The translations under genes were made by a program, and so were the position numbers. Below, one piece after another: positions 52,242 to 64,000 of a stretch of DNA of 64,000 nt. A model generated the notes under the pieces. It was not told the origin of the DNA, did no database searches, and was given only the letters and a program-made list of their open reading frames with translations. This DNA comes from Enoplosus armatus (lineage: Eukaryota > Chordata > Actinopteri > Centrarchiformes > Enoplosidae), in NCBI RefSeq assembly GCF_043641665.1, contig NC_092181.1:6084421-6148420 (forward strand), in the 5' to 3' direction. Each line of letters starts with the position of its first letter. Position 1 is the stretch's first letter.

Positions 52242-52296
52242 AGGACTCTTGAAGAGAGACGTTCATCAAACCACGAAAGGTTGTTCTTAATCCAAG
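52242..52296 (+). other. Weak exon-like segment
   Basis: 55 nt between AATCTTGTCCCCACAG and AATCCAAG|GTATGC; one frame is open (RTLEERRSSNHERLFLIQ). It adjoins repeat copy E and may be chance. Confidence 0.15.
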
Positions 52297-52324
52297 GTAT
52301 GCTGTCATCGCTGGTATTTAACTA

Positions 52325-52565
52325 TTCAAACAATCAACATTTTCATATTAACGATGGGTCAAAGGATTATATGTGATGCAAAAGGTGTCGAACCGCAGAG
52401 AATTTTCACCCTACCCTGCAGATCCCTTCAGCGCTAAGGAGCGTTTTAGCGTCTCTGAACGCTCTCAGCAGCTGCAGCAGGCAGCACCAAACTGCAGACA
52501 GACACAGTTAGCAACTAGCTGGTGAACATAGTGGAGCACTTAGCAGCTAAAGAGGCTCAAACAAA
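52325..52565 (+). repeat. Dispersed repeat family R1, copy E
   Basis: CGATGGGTCAAAGGATTATA, CGCAGAGAATTTTCACCC, TTAGCAACTAGCTGGTGAAC and GGAGCACTTAGCAGCTAAAG. The TTAGCAACTAGC text matches copy C. Confidence 0.7.
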
Positions 52566-53434
52566 TCTATTACATCCATTTTGAATGCTTGATCAAGACT
52601 CTGCGTTATTGTCCGACCACACGTCCTCATTCGCCCCACTGGCCTCTGTTCCAATATCACATCTTCAGTTAGTGTGTAAAATGGTCTCATAAGTGAAACT
52701 GAAAAACCCCCCAAAACAAAACAAAGGATTTTCCTTTTAAAGAGAGGAGCGCTCACCTTCCATCACCACCATCCATTAACATCAACTCTTGGCTCTGAAC
52801 TTAAAAGCCTTAATCAAATAAGTCTTTCATCGTCAGGTGTATAAACCTGCACCTTCTGCATTCCAACATGCTACCCTTGTGTGTGCATGTGTGTGCGCGC
52901 TAGTGTGTGTTGCTCATTGTTCACAGTATGTATATCTATCATATCCATATGGCCATACAGTACATTCCTCACTACCCACACAAAGAGCTCTTAGACATAT
53001 TTGGCATGAAAACACAAGCAGAACTGACAGGAACAATATGTGCAACAGAGTGTCTGTTCTTCATACCTGTACAGCAGCCTTTCTTCAGCATGAAAATGGC
53101 CTACTGAAAAATCAAAGAAACACTATAACTTAGAGTCATTTATTTATTTATCTATCTATTTATCGACCCAAATAATTAAAAAACACTTTATGTCATTTCA
53201 TAAAGATGCACCGATTCATATTTTGTGACCTCATCAGGGCGGTGAAACATACTGCAAACACAACGGCTGACATCAGTCACCATTTAAAGTTGTTATTGCA
53301 ACTGTGTGTGTGTCTCCATCTGGCTCTTTAGCCCCATCAGGTAGTCTGCCATTTGGTGCTGGGCAGTGGATTCATCTGGGCTTTTTTTTTTTTATGCTGA
53401 AACGGTCTTCTGCTACGGCTCGAGTGTGACTGGC

Positions 53435-53630
53435 CTAAAGAGTCAATGTGTGGTTCTGTTAATCCAAAACAGTTTGCTAAAAGACGCTAAAATGCTCTGT
53501 GAAAGCTGAGAGGAGTTGGGGGATAATTCTCCGTGGGTTCGTCACTATAAGCGACATCTTTTACAGTCTATATAGTAATTTGATCCATTGTTAGTATACG
53601 ACTATTGATTAACGCAGCTTTAAGGTATCA
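53435..53630 (-). repeat. Dispersed repeat family R1, copy F
   Basis: On the plus strand it reads TGGGGGATAATTCTCCGTGG, TTTGATCCATTGTTAGTATA and TTAACGCAGCTTTAA, matching the right part of copy C in the same, inverted orientation. Confidence 0.65.
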
Positions 53631-55209
53631 GTTACAGGCATGTGTCCACAGAGCACAGTTCTCAAATCTGCGGTGGTGAGTTTTTAACATTGTTGAAGTT
53701 GACATGCTTGTTGTAGTATTCTGAGCAAAGGTTTAAACTGTCTATTACAGTGCACACCCTGTTGTTCCTGTAGATTGCTGTTCATAACACCAAACCAAGA
53801 TTTTATTCTGCTCATAAGCATTTAATGATCTCGGCCAGCATGTTTTTCATGCATGTGAGTGTCACCAGGGTCGGCTGCATTGTGAGAATTACTTTTTACA
53901 GTAGGACTAAAAATGATCTGTGAAAACTGTGCTGTATCTGTTGCAGTTTTTTTGAAAACTTGGGTTTTTTATTCAGATTTTAACATTTTCTTATTCATAA
54001 CTTAGATTAATTTCAGTTTTTACTTTCACACCAGCTCGACCTTTCGTCGCTGTGTCTTCAGGTTGGGAGAATGTGGGGGATTTCTATTGTAACAGACAAT
54101 GTGGGCCTGACCGTGTGACTGTGCTTCTCCTTTTCAACTGCCCTCATGATGTTTTGTGGGAATTCGTCGAGCCAACTTTACCTTGCAGAGTCATCAAAGG
54201 CCGTGTTTAAAAGAGAAAATCAGATTAGATGTAAAAGGCCTTCACACAGCATGCCTGTGATCTGTGAGCAAGATTCATGATTCACACGTGTAGGTTTCAA
54301 CTAAGAGGCCATGCCTGCTTATTATAGCTGGACCAAAAGCAGCAGTTATTTTAAACTGACACTGAAACTGTTTCTTTAGCCTAAATACTGGTTTCCATCT
54401 TTCGAAGGAAATCTGATGTGCACGGTGTTGAATAAGTGAGAGCAGATATAATGCCAATGTGCAGGTGTGTGCATGTGAGTAGATAATAAATCTGATTTCA
54501 TTCCACAGTTATTGGCATGTAATTAGGTTTCCATTTTCAGATGACGTTGTATCTGTTTCATCTTTCGGTTTGCGTCAGCTTATAAAGAAATACAATTATA
54601 TCGCTGGGTGAAATGGTAAGATTTCCAATATGGAAATTCCCAAATGGCTTCATTATGGACAGCCCAGAGAGAATTTACATTTCAATGGAGTAGTAGTATG
54701 AGGTTGTATACATGCATACACATAAATTATATATTATTATCTCAGCAATGGAAGAAACGGCCTCTGAATTATATAATTGATTGAAAACCGTGAAAAACAC
54801 ACATCTCACCAGACATAATGTGTCTTTATATATATTATTTATCTTTCTGATCTTTATATATGAATTAATGTTGTTTCTGCATTCATGTAAATTGTCAGAA
54901 TTAATCAACAATACAGGGTTTTGCTATTAAATTATAAGCAATCAGACAGAAATTAAGTCCAGGAATAAGATTATTTTTGATGCAGGGAGGAAAAAAAGCT
55001 CCAAAGAGTATTTACGTGAACAAGATCTAAATAACCTTTAGTCAACACACAGTATAGCATATAGTTTAAGTATCCATATTGCAATGTTAAACATGAACAT
55101 AAATCTAAATATACAGACATTTACAGATGCATGATCACAACATCAGATGTGTTTTTCATGTGGCCATATGGTCTTTGCCTTGCTGTTAACCTTGCGGCTA
55201 AGAACGTGA

Positions 55210-55211
<2 letters not shown>
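53631..55211. other. Noncoding stretch, nothing recognised
   Basis: AT-rich, particularly 54700-55100. No exon recognised. Confidence 0.4.

Positions 55212-55242
<31 letters not shown>
55212..55242 (+). repeat. GT microsatellite
   Basis: About fifteen GT units; another GT repeat lies at 55561-55587. Confidence 0.95.
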
Positions 55243-55244
<2 letters not shown>

Positions 55245-55249
55245 GAAGA

Positions 55250-55460
55250 AGGCGCTCAGGCTGGAACCCAAGGCCCCGGGCCTAAGTTAAGTAGAGGGGA
55301 CGGTAATTAGGACGGACTTCGTCTGGGGCCAATGGTCTAATTCAGTGGTGCTGTTAACAGCCTCACTAAAGATCAAATGCAGTGCGAACAGATCAAAGCG
55401 AGCAGCGGACTGGTTTGAAAGGGGAAGCTGCAGCCTAAATTAATCAGGGCTTTTATTCTC
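55250..55460. promoter_or_regulatory. Candidate conserved noncoding element
   Basis: High-complexity block with GACGGTAATTAGGACGG, CCAATGGTCTAATTCAGTGG and CAGCCTAAATTAATCAGGGC, between two GT repeats. Multiple TAATTA/TAATC words suggest a developmental enhancer. Inference only. Confidence 0.25.
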
Positions 55461-55680
55461 CTCAGTCAGGTGGCTGAGAGGAGACAGGTATGTGAGCAGC
55501 ATGAAGGCAACACCTGGTCAGTGTCCAGGGGTGCAGTGTCAATTAAGCTGTAACCGAGGAGTGTGTGTGTGTGTGTGTGTGTGTGTCTAAATGTGTGTGA
55601 GTGCTTGCTTGCACACCTGCCCTCTCCCTTGAAGGAGGACACCTGCACCAACCCTTCACCTTCTTGGTATGCTTGATTTA

Positions 55681-56160
55681 AAGGATAATTCCGTTTTTTT
55701 ACAACTTGGGTTTTGTTTTTTTTAATATTTATTATGGTTAACACTGAGGCTGGGCAACATGGCCAATAATAAATAATTGTGATTTTTTTCACGCTTTTGG
55801 CAGATTCACTAATTAACTAATCTTCAAAAATGCAAAACTAGAATATGATTGAAACATCATATTTTCAGGACTTCATGTGCAACCAGGAACCAGGAAGGCA
55901 ATCTCTAAAATGTGATGAATGTTAACAGGCATTCATTTTACACCTTTTGTCTTCCAAACAAGTTTGGTTAGCCTGGAGGTTTGTTTAAAACCCGTCTGAT
56001 TGTCAGACTGCTTGTGTTTCTTGCCCCGTCTGGCTTTGTTTTAGTTTAATTCTTTTTTCTTTTTTCCCTCTGTCTTCACAGATCTCAGCAGTTCACTTGA
56101 TGACCAAAAATACTAATAATAGTAATAATAATAAATCGCAATTATATTTTAAAGGTCCCC
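55681..56160. repeat. Two adjoining teleost repeat fragments
   Basis: AAAGGATAATTCCGTTTTTT then ACAACTTGGGTTTTG at 55680-55720 is the start of a recognised fish repeat. GAGGCTGGGCAACATGGCCA at about 55746 and AATAAATCGCAATTATATTT at about 56131 look like the two ends of another. Boundaries approximate. Confidence 0.5.
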
Positions 56161-57779
56161 TAAAAACATGTTTTCTGTGAACATGCAAATATTGTTTTGT
56201 TTTAAAAGTTTAACTGCTTGACATGGACGCAAGATGTCTCTTACTTATAATATAAAGTCCAGTCTCAGTGTATGTGCGCTGAACATCCACATTTTTCTGT
56301 GGAGTGTACACATTATAGGCTTCTGTCGAATATGAATGAATGAAATGGGAACACTTGGTTTACTTTCTATAATTTATTATTCTCTCCTGTATTAAGATTT
56401 TATCGTTTGACTATATGGTCACTTTATGTTTTTTTTCTTCTTTTTAACTTTATGTCTTATCTCAGTGTAGTTATGTGACGTCCTGAGGTTTGTTTTTTGT
56501 TTTTGCAACCAAATTCCCATCAATTAGCATTGAATTATTCTGTGTCATTGAAATTATTTTTTTACTCGCACATTTGCTTTAAGGTTACCATGTTAAGGCT
56601 GAGCACAGCTTCCACCCTTAAACGAAGCACTGCTCTTGAACATTTCCCGCTGATGTCACACTTGATCGGCTCCCATAGATGATGTCAGTGTTTACTCTGT
56701 GTTTACTCGGCTCCTGCCTGAGAGATATCACACCAGGCTACCACGTGGACTTGGGCCTGATGAGTGGATTCCGCAGTCGCCGAGCCAGAGCCTCATTTAA
56801 GGCTAATCTGTTTGGCCGTGGAAAACAATGACGACGTCATCCGTAATTTGGCCCCTTGTGTGAAGTATGGCGAGGGGTTCTGGCTTTCATCTCTGAATTC
56901 CACTCCCGAATCCTCTTCACTGCACATTTTTGACTCTGCCTCTCCAAAATTCCCGGAGATTCCCTCATGGGATAACTGAAATTCTGTTATTGCTGCAAGA
57001 GCTCAAGCCTTGTGTCCCCCTCTCCTAGTTGAAAACACTTCTGTTTTCTTGAGCGCTTCATGTTGCTGCAAGATGACAAACAACCTATGTGAAGTGACTA
57101 ATGGCCGCAATGCATTATGAAGGCCTATAAAGATTAAGCCCAGTGCTAAGTGGAATCAGAGGGCTGTTGGGAGGTAATTACATGCCAGCCTTACGAACAC
57201 CATGTTTCCTTGGGTTGCAGCCAAACCTGCTTTAGTTTCCCTCTTTGAACTGACTTAACCCCTGGCTGTAACCTGAGGGGGATATACAGTACAGTAATGT
57301 TAGGCCACAGGACTAGTTTTGTTAATATCTACAAGATTATCCTGTGGATTCTGAATTTGAATGAGTTTCTTGCCTCTCCTTTCACATCAGATGCCAGAAC
57401 CAACAGAAAGCATGACTTCGTGACCATGCACGGGGATAATGAGATCTCATAGAGTTCTGCTACAAATACCACCCAGAACCTCCTGATCTCATGTCCTCTT
57501 TTCATATCTATCACCCCCCACCCCACCCCACCACTCATTCACTTTATGGGTGGGAGCTCCTGGAACGCTGATCTGACATCAACCTCCTTCTGTCACTAAC
57601 CTCAACTGTTGCATGATGATTTATAAAGCCGGTGCGGGTGCAGTCGAACTGTTTTGTGTAACTAACATCCCCGGAGTCGGCTGGGTGTAGTGATAGATGA
57701 ATGGGAGGAGACTTCTGACAGAAGGTGTGCATTTGGTGCCACCTCCAATCTGTCTGCATGAATGGTTATTAGACTGAAG

Positions 57780-58110
57780 GGTTTGTCTGCGCTACCTGCA
57801 GACACTTTGACTGCGGCGCTCTGATAGCACAGTAAGATGTTTCCTAATCATCCCACGCGTGTCGGTCTTTACGCAGCACTGTGCACTCTGAGGACAAACA
57901 GATTGGGCTGAATAAATTACACCATTCATTAACAGCTGCCCAGTCTGGGAACCTGATAAATGACGAGATAGGGCGAGCGGCGTGCGGAGGAGCTGAGCTA
58001 ATTAACAACTAATTAAGCATTCACAAGCTGAATCAGAGCGGGACTGAGGCTGCGGTTGGTTGGAGCAGCTTGGACGGCCGCTGCTCTGGCTGTAGCGCCG
58101 CGGCTCCTGC
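57780..58110. promoter_or_regulatory. Candidate conserved noncoding element
   Basis: Repeat-free block with CAGACACTTTGACTGCGGCG, AACAGCTGCCCAGTCTGGGA and GAGCTAATTAACAACTAATT followed by AAGCATTC. The paired TAATTA-type words and an E-box (CAGCTG) beside CpG-rich text suggest an enhancer. Inference only. Confidence 0.25.
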
Positions 58111-61100
58111 AGTCGGCAGCACACAGTTCAGAGCAGGAGGAGAAGGTTTTGCGAGGGGCAGGATAATCATAGCTCCATAGCCCTGTGAACAACTTCAAAG
58201 TGGAGTGAGCAGCGTGCAGGGTGCATATCAAGTGAACAGTGCAGAATGGGAGCTACATGGGGGTTGTTGTAGAGACCCGTTGAAAGCTCTCAGATAGCAG
58301 AAAGAGTTAGGTTGTGTCTGTTTTCTTGCAAGTGCACTTTAATAAGCAATTGGCCTGTTGCTGAGGAAGTGTCTGCCATGCATATATAGTGGTTGTTCTT
58401 GTTAAGCTAGCTTGTACTGAAGGAAGGGTGATGCTCTGCAGTGTGGGATGGCATTTGTTTTCCCTCTCTCTGCCTCTCGGTTTCACTCTTCCCTCTCTCT
58501 TTTCCCTTCTGTTTCTGTTTAAGGTTTCTGTTTCTCCATGCAAATGAGAGAAGCCACATTGATTTGGCCTCCAGTTTCATGTTACTATGGCAACAATATA
58601 AAAACTACAAAGTGCTTAAAGCGCAGCACTTTTATCCCTGTGTCCCTCTGATCATCATAGGAAATTAGCATACCGGGAAACAGGAGAGCTCACAGAGGAA
58701 AGCAATTGTGCATTTGGAAGGCCGCGCTGGCTGCCTGAACAAAAATGGTTTTTTTTTTTTAGGGGGACTTGGCGAATGAGTGGGAAAAAACACACTGAAA
58801 AAAAGAAAAGGAAATAATCATGAGGAGAATATATACCAGCCGCTTTCATGGCATCTCATTCACTTTTCTCACTGTGTGTATCAGCGTCATCCTGTCAACA
58901 CACATATACATGTGTAAAGACACAAACTAGTCACATATCCTGTCCCCGCCCTCTCCCTCTTTCATGCAAACATAAAAAGCAAACATAGGTGCACATCCTT
59001 CCTCATTTCATCATCAGCAGAGTGCTGCAGGGGGAGCGGAGCAGCCTGTGTCCTACTGGCAATGTAAATGAGTATCTGCCTGCGCGTGTGATGCTGCCTG
59101 TGTGTGCAAAAGAGTGTTTGTGTGCGAGAAAGAGGGAGGATAGAGGGGTGGACACCAGGGCCAGAGCACCAAAGGAGATTTGAAGGCCAACATCAAACAC
59201 CGCATCAGCTCATTAATGCATGTAGGGGTGACCCCGACCCAGCACGGAGCAACACAAACACATCAAAAACGCCTTCCAAAGCCCCCATCTTGACCGTCAT
59301 CACACCGAAGCCATAGGAAGGCTGTGAAATCCGCCCACCAGCCCCACAGATTTGAATTGTTGCCTTGCTTATCATGTCTCGCTGAGCCGCAGAGACGGAC
59401 AAAGGCTACAGATTGAGTTTGGAAGGCATGGCATGGGGCGGACAAAATTAGATTCACACCAACACCAGTGTGTAATGGGTGTACTTTCGCCATGCATGAG
59501 AGCAAGCCCAGACTACTTTTCTGAAAAGAAAGGAGACACAAAAAAAAAAGAATTGCCTTTTCTCACACTGGTATCTGAGCCATTACATTGGTCAGATATC
59601 AATATTGTTTTCCAATTTTGCCTGCTGCACGAAGTGGTTAGCCGCAGATGAAAAACGTTACGCTTCAAACTGTCTCACTCGCTGAATCTGTCTGCCTGAA
59701 GGCTACCCAGCATGCAATTCTGAAACAAAGACGCCGCTTTTTGATTTCTACACAGCGTGACCTTTTTTGATTGGGTGAGATTGGTTGGCATGGAAATCAA
59801 TACTGCGTTGCGCATTTGATGCAGCCTTATCTCTTCTCCACACTGTCTGCAGGTAGAGGCAAGGGAGGTTTTGTGTGTGTGTGTTTGTGTCTGTGGGTAT
59901 ATGTGCGCTTAGCACTAACACTCTCTCACAGCGTTTGGAACACAACAATAGTTCCTCTTCGTGAAGTAAATTACTTTTGTGTGCCAGACAAAAAAGGAAG
60001 AAAAACAGTTTGAAACGAGTCTGAGGAGACTAAAACTGAAAACAAAATCCACAGGATTGTTTAGTTCAGTTTGTCGGAGGTTGTGGAAACATGTTCAGAT
60101 GTCCTGACATTACAATCAAATATTTTCTCTTTTATTACTCCAGCTTTGGTAGACTGGTCCAGACCTCCAAATCACCTCCAACATCTCAGATTTGTTCTGC
60201 AACCGGTTGGACGTCATCTTCCTGCGTAGCAAGCTAGCTACGTTCCAAAAAAAGTTGCGCCAAGCGACGCAGTTGTTGTAGGTCGACTTACAGTAATAAC
60301 CACCCTTAAATCAACACATTTTTCTTTGATCAATTTGAAAAACGTTAACTGCTGCTAGTAACTGCTAGATTCTGCATCAATTGGACTTTACTTTGGCGGG
60401 ACGAATATGTCATACGCCACTGATTTGTTATGGCAAAACCAAACCAAACACTCCTCCATCCCACACAGAAATCGTCTAACAGAAACATGATACCAGGCTA
60501 AATAAATGAAGTGAAATGAAATGTCAGTTCAGTCTGATCATCAGGCTAAAGTTTTAGGCCATTTACACAGCAGCTTGTTTGAAAAAATTGTAAAACATTT
60601 AACAAATGTGTCTTTAGGAAAAACATATTCACGTGTAATCATGTTTAGAGCCGCCACTACATCAGCAAACATACAGTATAGTGAGTTCAAAACTCACAAA
60701 GCGCGGACAACAAATCTGTTGTCTTTATCCTTGAAAGTGAGCGCTCATACATACAGTCTTTCATCTGAGGACAAATATAGCTTCGTAGTGTTGTATCTCT
60801 TCTTTGTGTTGAGGTGCCATATGAAGATTAAAATACTTCTCAGAAGACGTTCAGTTCTGTAGGTGATAACAAACTCAACTCAACTCAATGCTCGGTCAAT
60901 TTCAGCTCCCAGCGGAGCCAAGCAGCATGTGACGGAGAACCATCAAAGGTGATCGGGTGGAACTACATCCTGGTTGGCTGCTCTCTCTGTGGCAGCATGC
61001 TTGTTTTGCTCCCAAATCCCAGAGCGAGTCAGAGCGATCACATCAGGTCAGTCCAACCACGGACAAAGCCAAAGGACCCGGAAGGAAATTGAACTTCACT

Positions 61101-64000
61101 GGAGCTCAACACAGACTGAATCCTAAATCCCCCAAAAGACTAAAACTTTATCGGCTGTCTTTCTTGTTCTATGTGCTCGCCAAGAAGGTTTAAACTCAGT
61201 GACAAACTTTTCTTGTGTTCAAACTGTGCCTTCAAGTGCATCGGGAATATAGAATCCTGCTAGTATGTGTTTCAGAGTCGCCATTATGTGATTCTTTTCC
61301 TCTGGGATATCTGCTAAAAACCCATTTAATCAAAAGCAATCTACAGTCTTTTAGAAGATTTTTCAAAGAAGTTTCTTGAAAGGAATTCAGCAGCACATAG
61401 GCTGATGCTCATTGTTGCATTTCAAAGCTCAACTGTAATTCCATATAGTAATTTGACAGTATAATATATATCAGTTCAGGGTGTTGGGCAGTAGACATGC
61501 TTTTGTGAAAGGACCTGTGCAAATCAGCATCATGATAATCTACTAAAAACATCTATCTACATAACAAAACACGATACATAAGGATAAGAGCCATGTTTTG
61601 GCAAGATCCTGCCTGAATCCAGCCTACGGGGCTACTTTAACAGCCTCAACACTCTTTTTGTGCATATCAATAGCCACAGCAACCAGCTGTTTCTCACTGT
61701 GCACCTCCAAAAGGCGCATCTGAAACCATTTAAATCAAAAGCAGTCACAGTTTCCACAGTGCATTATAGGCATTCCAGCATGGCCTTTCACTCCATGCTG
61801 CGTAGCCTCGCTCGGCAGGGGAGCGCGGTATAAAGTGGGCACACAGCAACACAAATATGCGGCCCACTGCGCATTCCCCTCAGGAACACTAAAGGAGGGA
61901 GAGACAGAGAGAAACAGAAAGAGAGAGAGAGAGAGGGGGGAAAAGCTGAATAACCTCTGAGTTTCTTTGCTCCGGCTTCTCGGGTTAAAACCTTTCCCCG
62001 GCTCAGATAAGAACCTTTCTTCTTCTTTGAATGCTTTGTCTTCTGGCCAGATCAGGGGGAAAAGGGAGAAGAAAGGGGAGAGCTGTCTTACTGGCACACC
62101 CCTGTGGTGGGTGCTCGTACAAAAGCAGACGGAGGGAGAGAACAATGGTTGATGCTAGCCTATGGAGGCAAGCTCCATTTACAACACTGCTAGGCATTTA
62201 AACACATGTGTAAAGAGATTTTAAAGCTCAGTTAAAGGATATTTTTATAGTAACATTGAATCAAATGACTCCCCATAGTGTCAAGTGTTGCTCTTGCTGT
62301 CGAGCCCACTGAAGATCAACACAACCCTGCAGCAGTACCAAACCAAACCAGGACCAAACCACCAAACCAGAGCTAAATGGCGAGGAACCGTGGGGCTTAT
62401 TATGGGACTATATATAATCCATTTTGTCATCATTTTCATATATTGCTAAGTCTGCTATATTCTACATCTGGACACCTCGGAGTGCATTATTGTGCTTAAA
62501 CCACGGTTTGCTTTCACAAATGAGAAACTGTGTCTAAGTCATCATCGATTTTTAAAAGTATATAGAGTTAACTTCCAATTTGTCATGAGGAGAGGTTGTT
62601 GCTATGGTTATATGCATTGTAACATACCATGCACACTTATTAAACAGCGGTTAAACTGTTGGCTGGAACTGGTTTGAGTTGTCCTGTTTAACAGCCACCA
62701 CTGTCTTCTGTTGATGAGGAAGACCAACAGAAAAAAAAATACAAAGAGCACACACAGCACACACAAGTTATTTGGCATTTAAATGACCACACCAACGCCA
62801 CCCGTATGCATGGGTGATGTAAAAAACGATGACAAATACATAGTTATGACATCATGTACAAGTGTTTTCATTTTGGCTGGCCGTAAAATGATTGTATGGA
62901 TTACTGAACATGGTACTGATCAGGGATGTCCCTTCAAGTTTTTTGGCAAAATCCCAATCCAAGTCCAATCGATATTTATATTTATCTAACTGTTGATTAA
63001 ATGTGCGTCTGGTTTATTGAAATAACAGTTGTAGCTGACTTAATCTGACACAATCTACTTGATTCAAATACTGAAGGTCCTGGTTCAGAAATATTCAGTT
63101 TCTAAACTGAAATGATTGATATGATGAATGGCCGATCCTCTAGAGAGAAGAGGAATCACTCTGTTAGTGCTGTGGGGACTACAGAACAAAAACACTTGAA
63201 CAGTGGTGTTGCCGCTAGCCCACATGAATGTTATGTGCACTGCTCTTTTTTAATCAGATTTAGTGTTGGAGTTTGCATGTGAATTCATGCACTCACCTGT
63301 GTGCCCAAATCACTTTTCCCATTCACACACTCAAATTCTCTCTTGGATTTGCAACGGACCGCTGTCATTAAGGAGAGCAGCGGAGCAACACCGGCATACT
63401 GATGTGGACAACACGCAGTAGAGGAAAGAAAGGAGTGGATTTTGATCTGATTCATTTTAGCTGATGTCAGTCCATTAAAATATGCCCAGATTGGCCCGGA
63501 TGCCAGTCTTTAGGATTGACTCGGGACATCTCAAGGACTGATTTTAAAGACATTTTCATTGGGGAATCTATCCATCGGTCTATCTTTACAAAGTGTACCT
63601 TCTGGACCATATTTTTGAAACTCTTGTACTTCTTACAGCATCTTCAGCATACACTGTCTTATAGAACATTTATGAACTCATTCAGTTCCTTCTTAGATGA
63701 AAAAAAAGAGATTTAGCTGTCATCTGAGCACCCCTCAGTTTAAAGAAAAAAGTGTTCCTTTGTTCTTTAACTGAAAATACTCTAATGAGAAGTTCATTTG
63801 TCAATGGAAAATGTTGAGAAAACAAATGAACTAAACATATATTATGGAGACAAAACAGTAAAATAAGTGAGATAAGTGATCCCAGCAGGTTCTCTATTTT
63901 TGTATGTTTGATCACAGCAAACCAAGGAGCTGCAAGGACTGACCCAAACGCTGAAACCCATAGTCATAGCCATGGAGAATACTTCTGATACTTACATTGG
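58111..64000. other. Noncoding stretch to the window end
   Basis: No coding exon, RNA gene or named repeat recognised. A purine-rich tract lies at 61895-61945 and GT-rich text at 59870-59890. Confidence 0.4.

Overview
This is vertebrate genomic DNA, almost certainly from a percomorph teleost. Coding exons are small and widely spaced with GT-AG splice sites. CA/GT microsatellites are very abundant. The interspersed repeats are typical of fish: a Rex/CR1-like LINE 3' end, hAT-like and other short inverted-repeat elements, and a dispersed family carrying a TTAGCAACTAGC-type core. Nothing prokaryotic, viral or CRISPR-like was seen.

The one gene that can be read confidently is the 5' half of frmpd1 (FERM and PDZ domain containing 1) on the minus strand. 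Ten consecutive coding exons lie between 11,944 and position 1, where the gene runs off the window. All splice junctions keep phase and give about 350 residues: a conserved N-terminal RWLRRSRD segment, a PDZ domain (about residues 64-142), a linker, and the start of a FERM domain (from about residue 188). A likely noncoding first exon with a CpG-rich promoter lies at about 24.8-25.1 kb. A further exon-like segment at 17.4-17.5 kb is either 5' UTR or an alternative first coding exon.

Region by region: 1-11.9 kb holds the frmpd1 coding exons and introns, with a LINE fragment at 8.5-9.4 kb. 11.9-24.8 kb is large 5' introns with several repeats. 25.4-64 kb is gene-poor. It holds one convincing but unidentified minus-strand exon-like segment (30,447-30,543, hydrophobic), a cluster of at least six copies of one dispersed repeat (33-54 kb), an inverted-repeat element at 42.8-43.4 kb, a few weak exon-like pieces, and high-complexity blocks that may be conserved regulatory sequence. 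It may be intergenic or the introns of another gene; the sequence alone does not decide.

I did not find an undescribed multi-gene system. The observations most worth checking are the phase-compatible upstream exon of frmpd1 with a stop codon touching the main start codon, dinucleotide repeats abutting several frmpd1 splice sites, and the orphan membrane-type exon.
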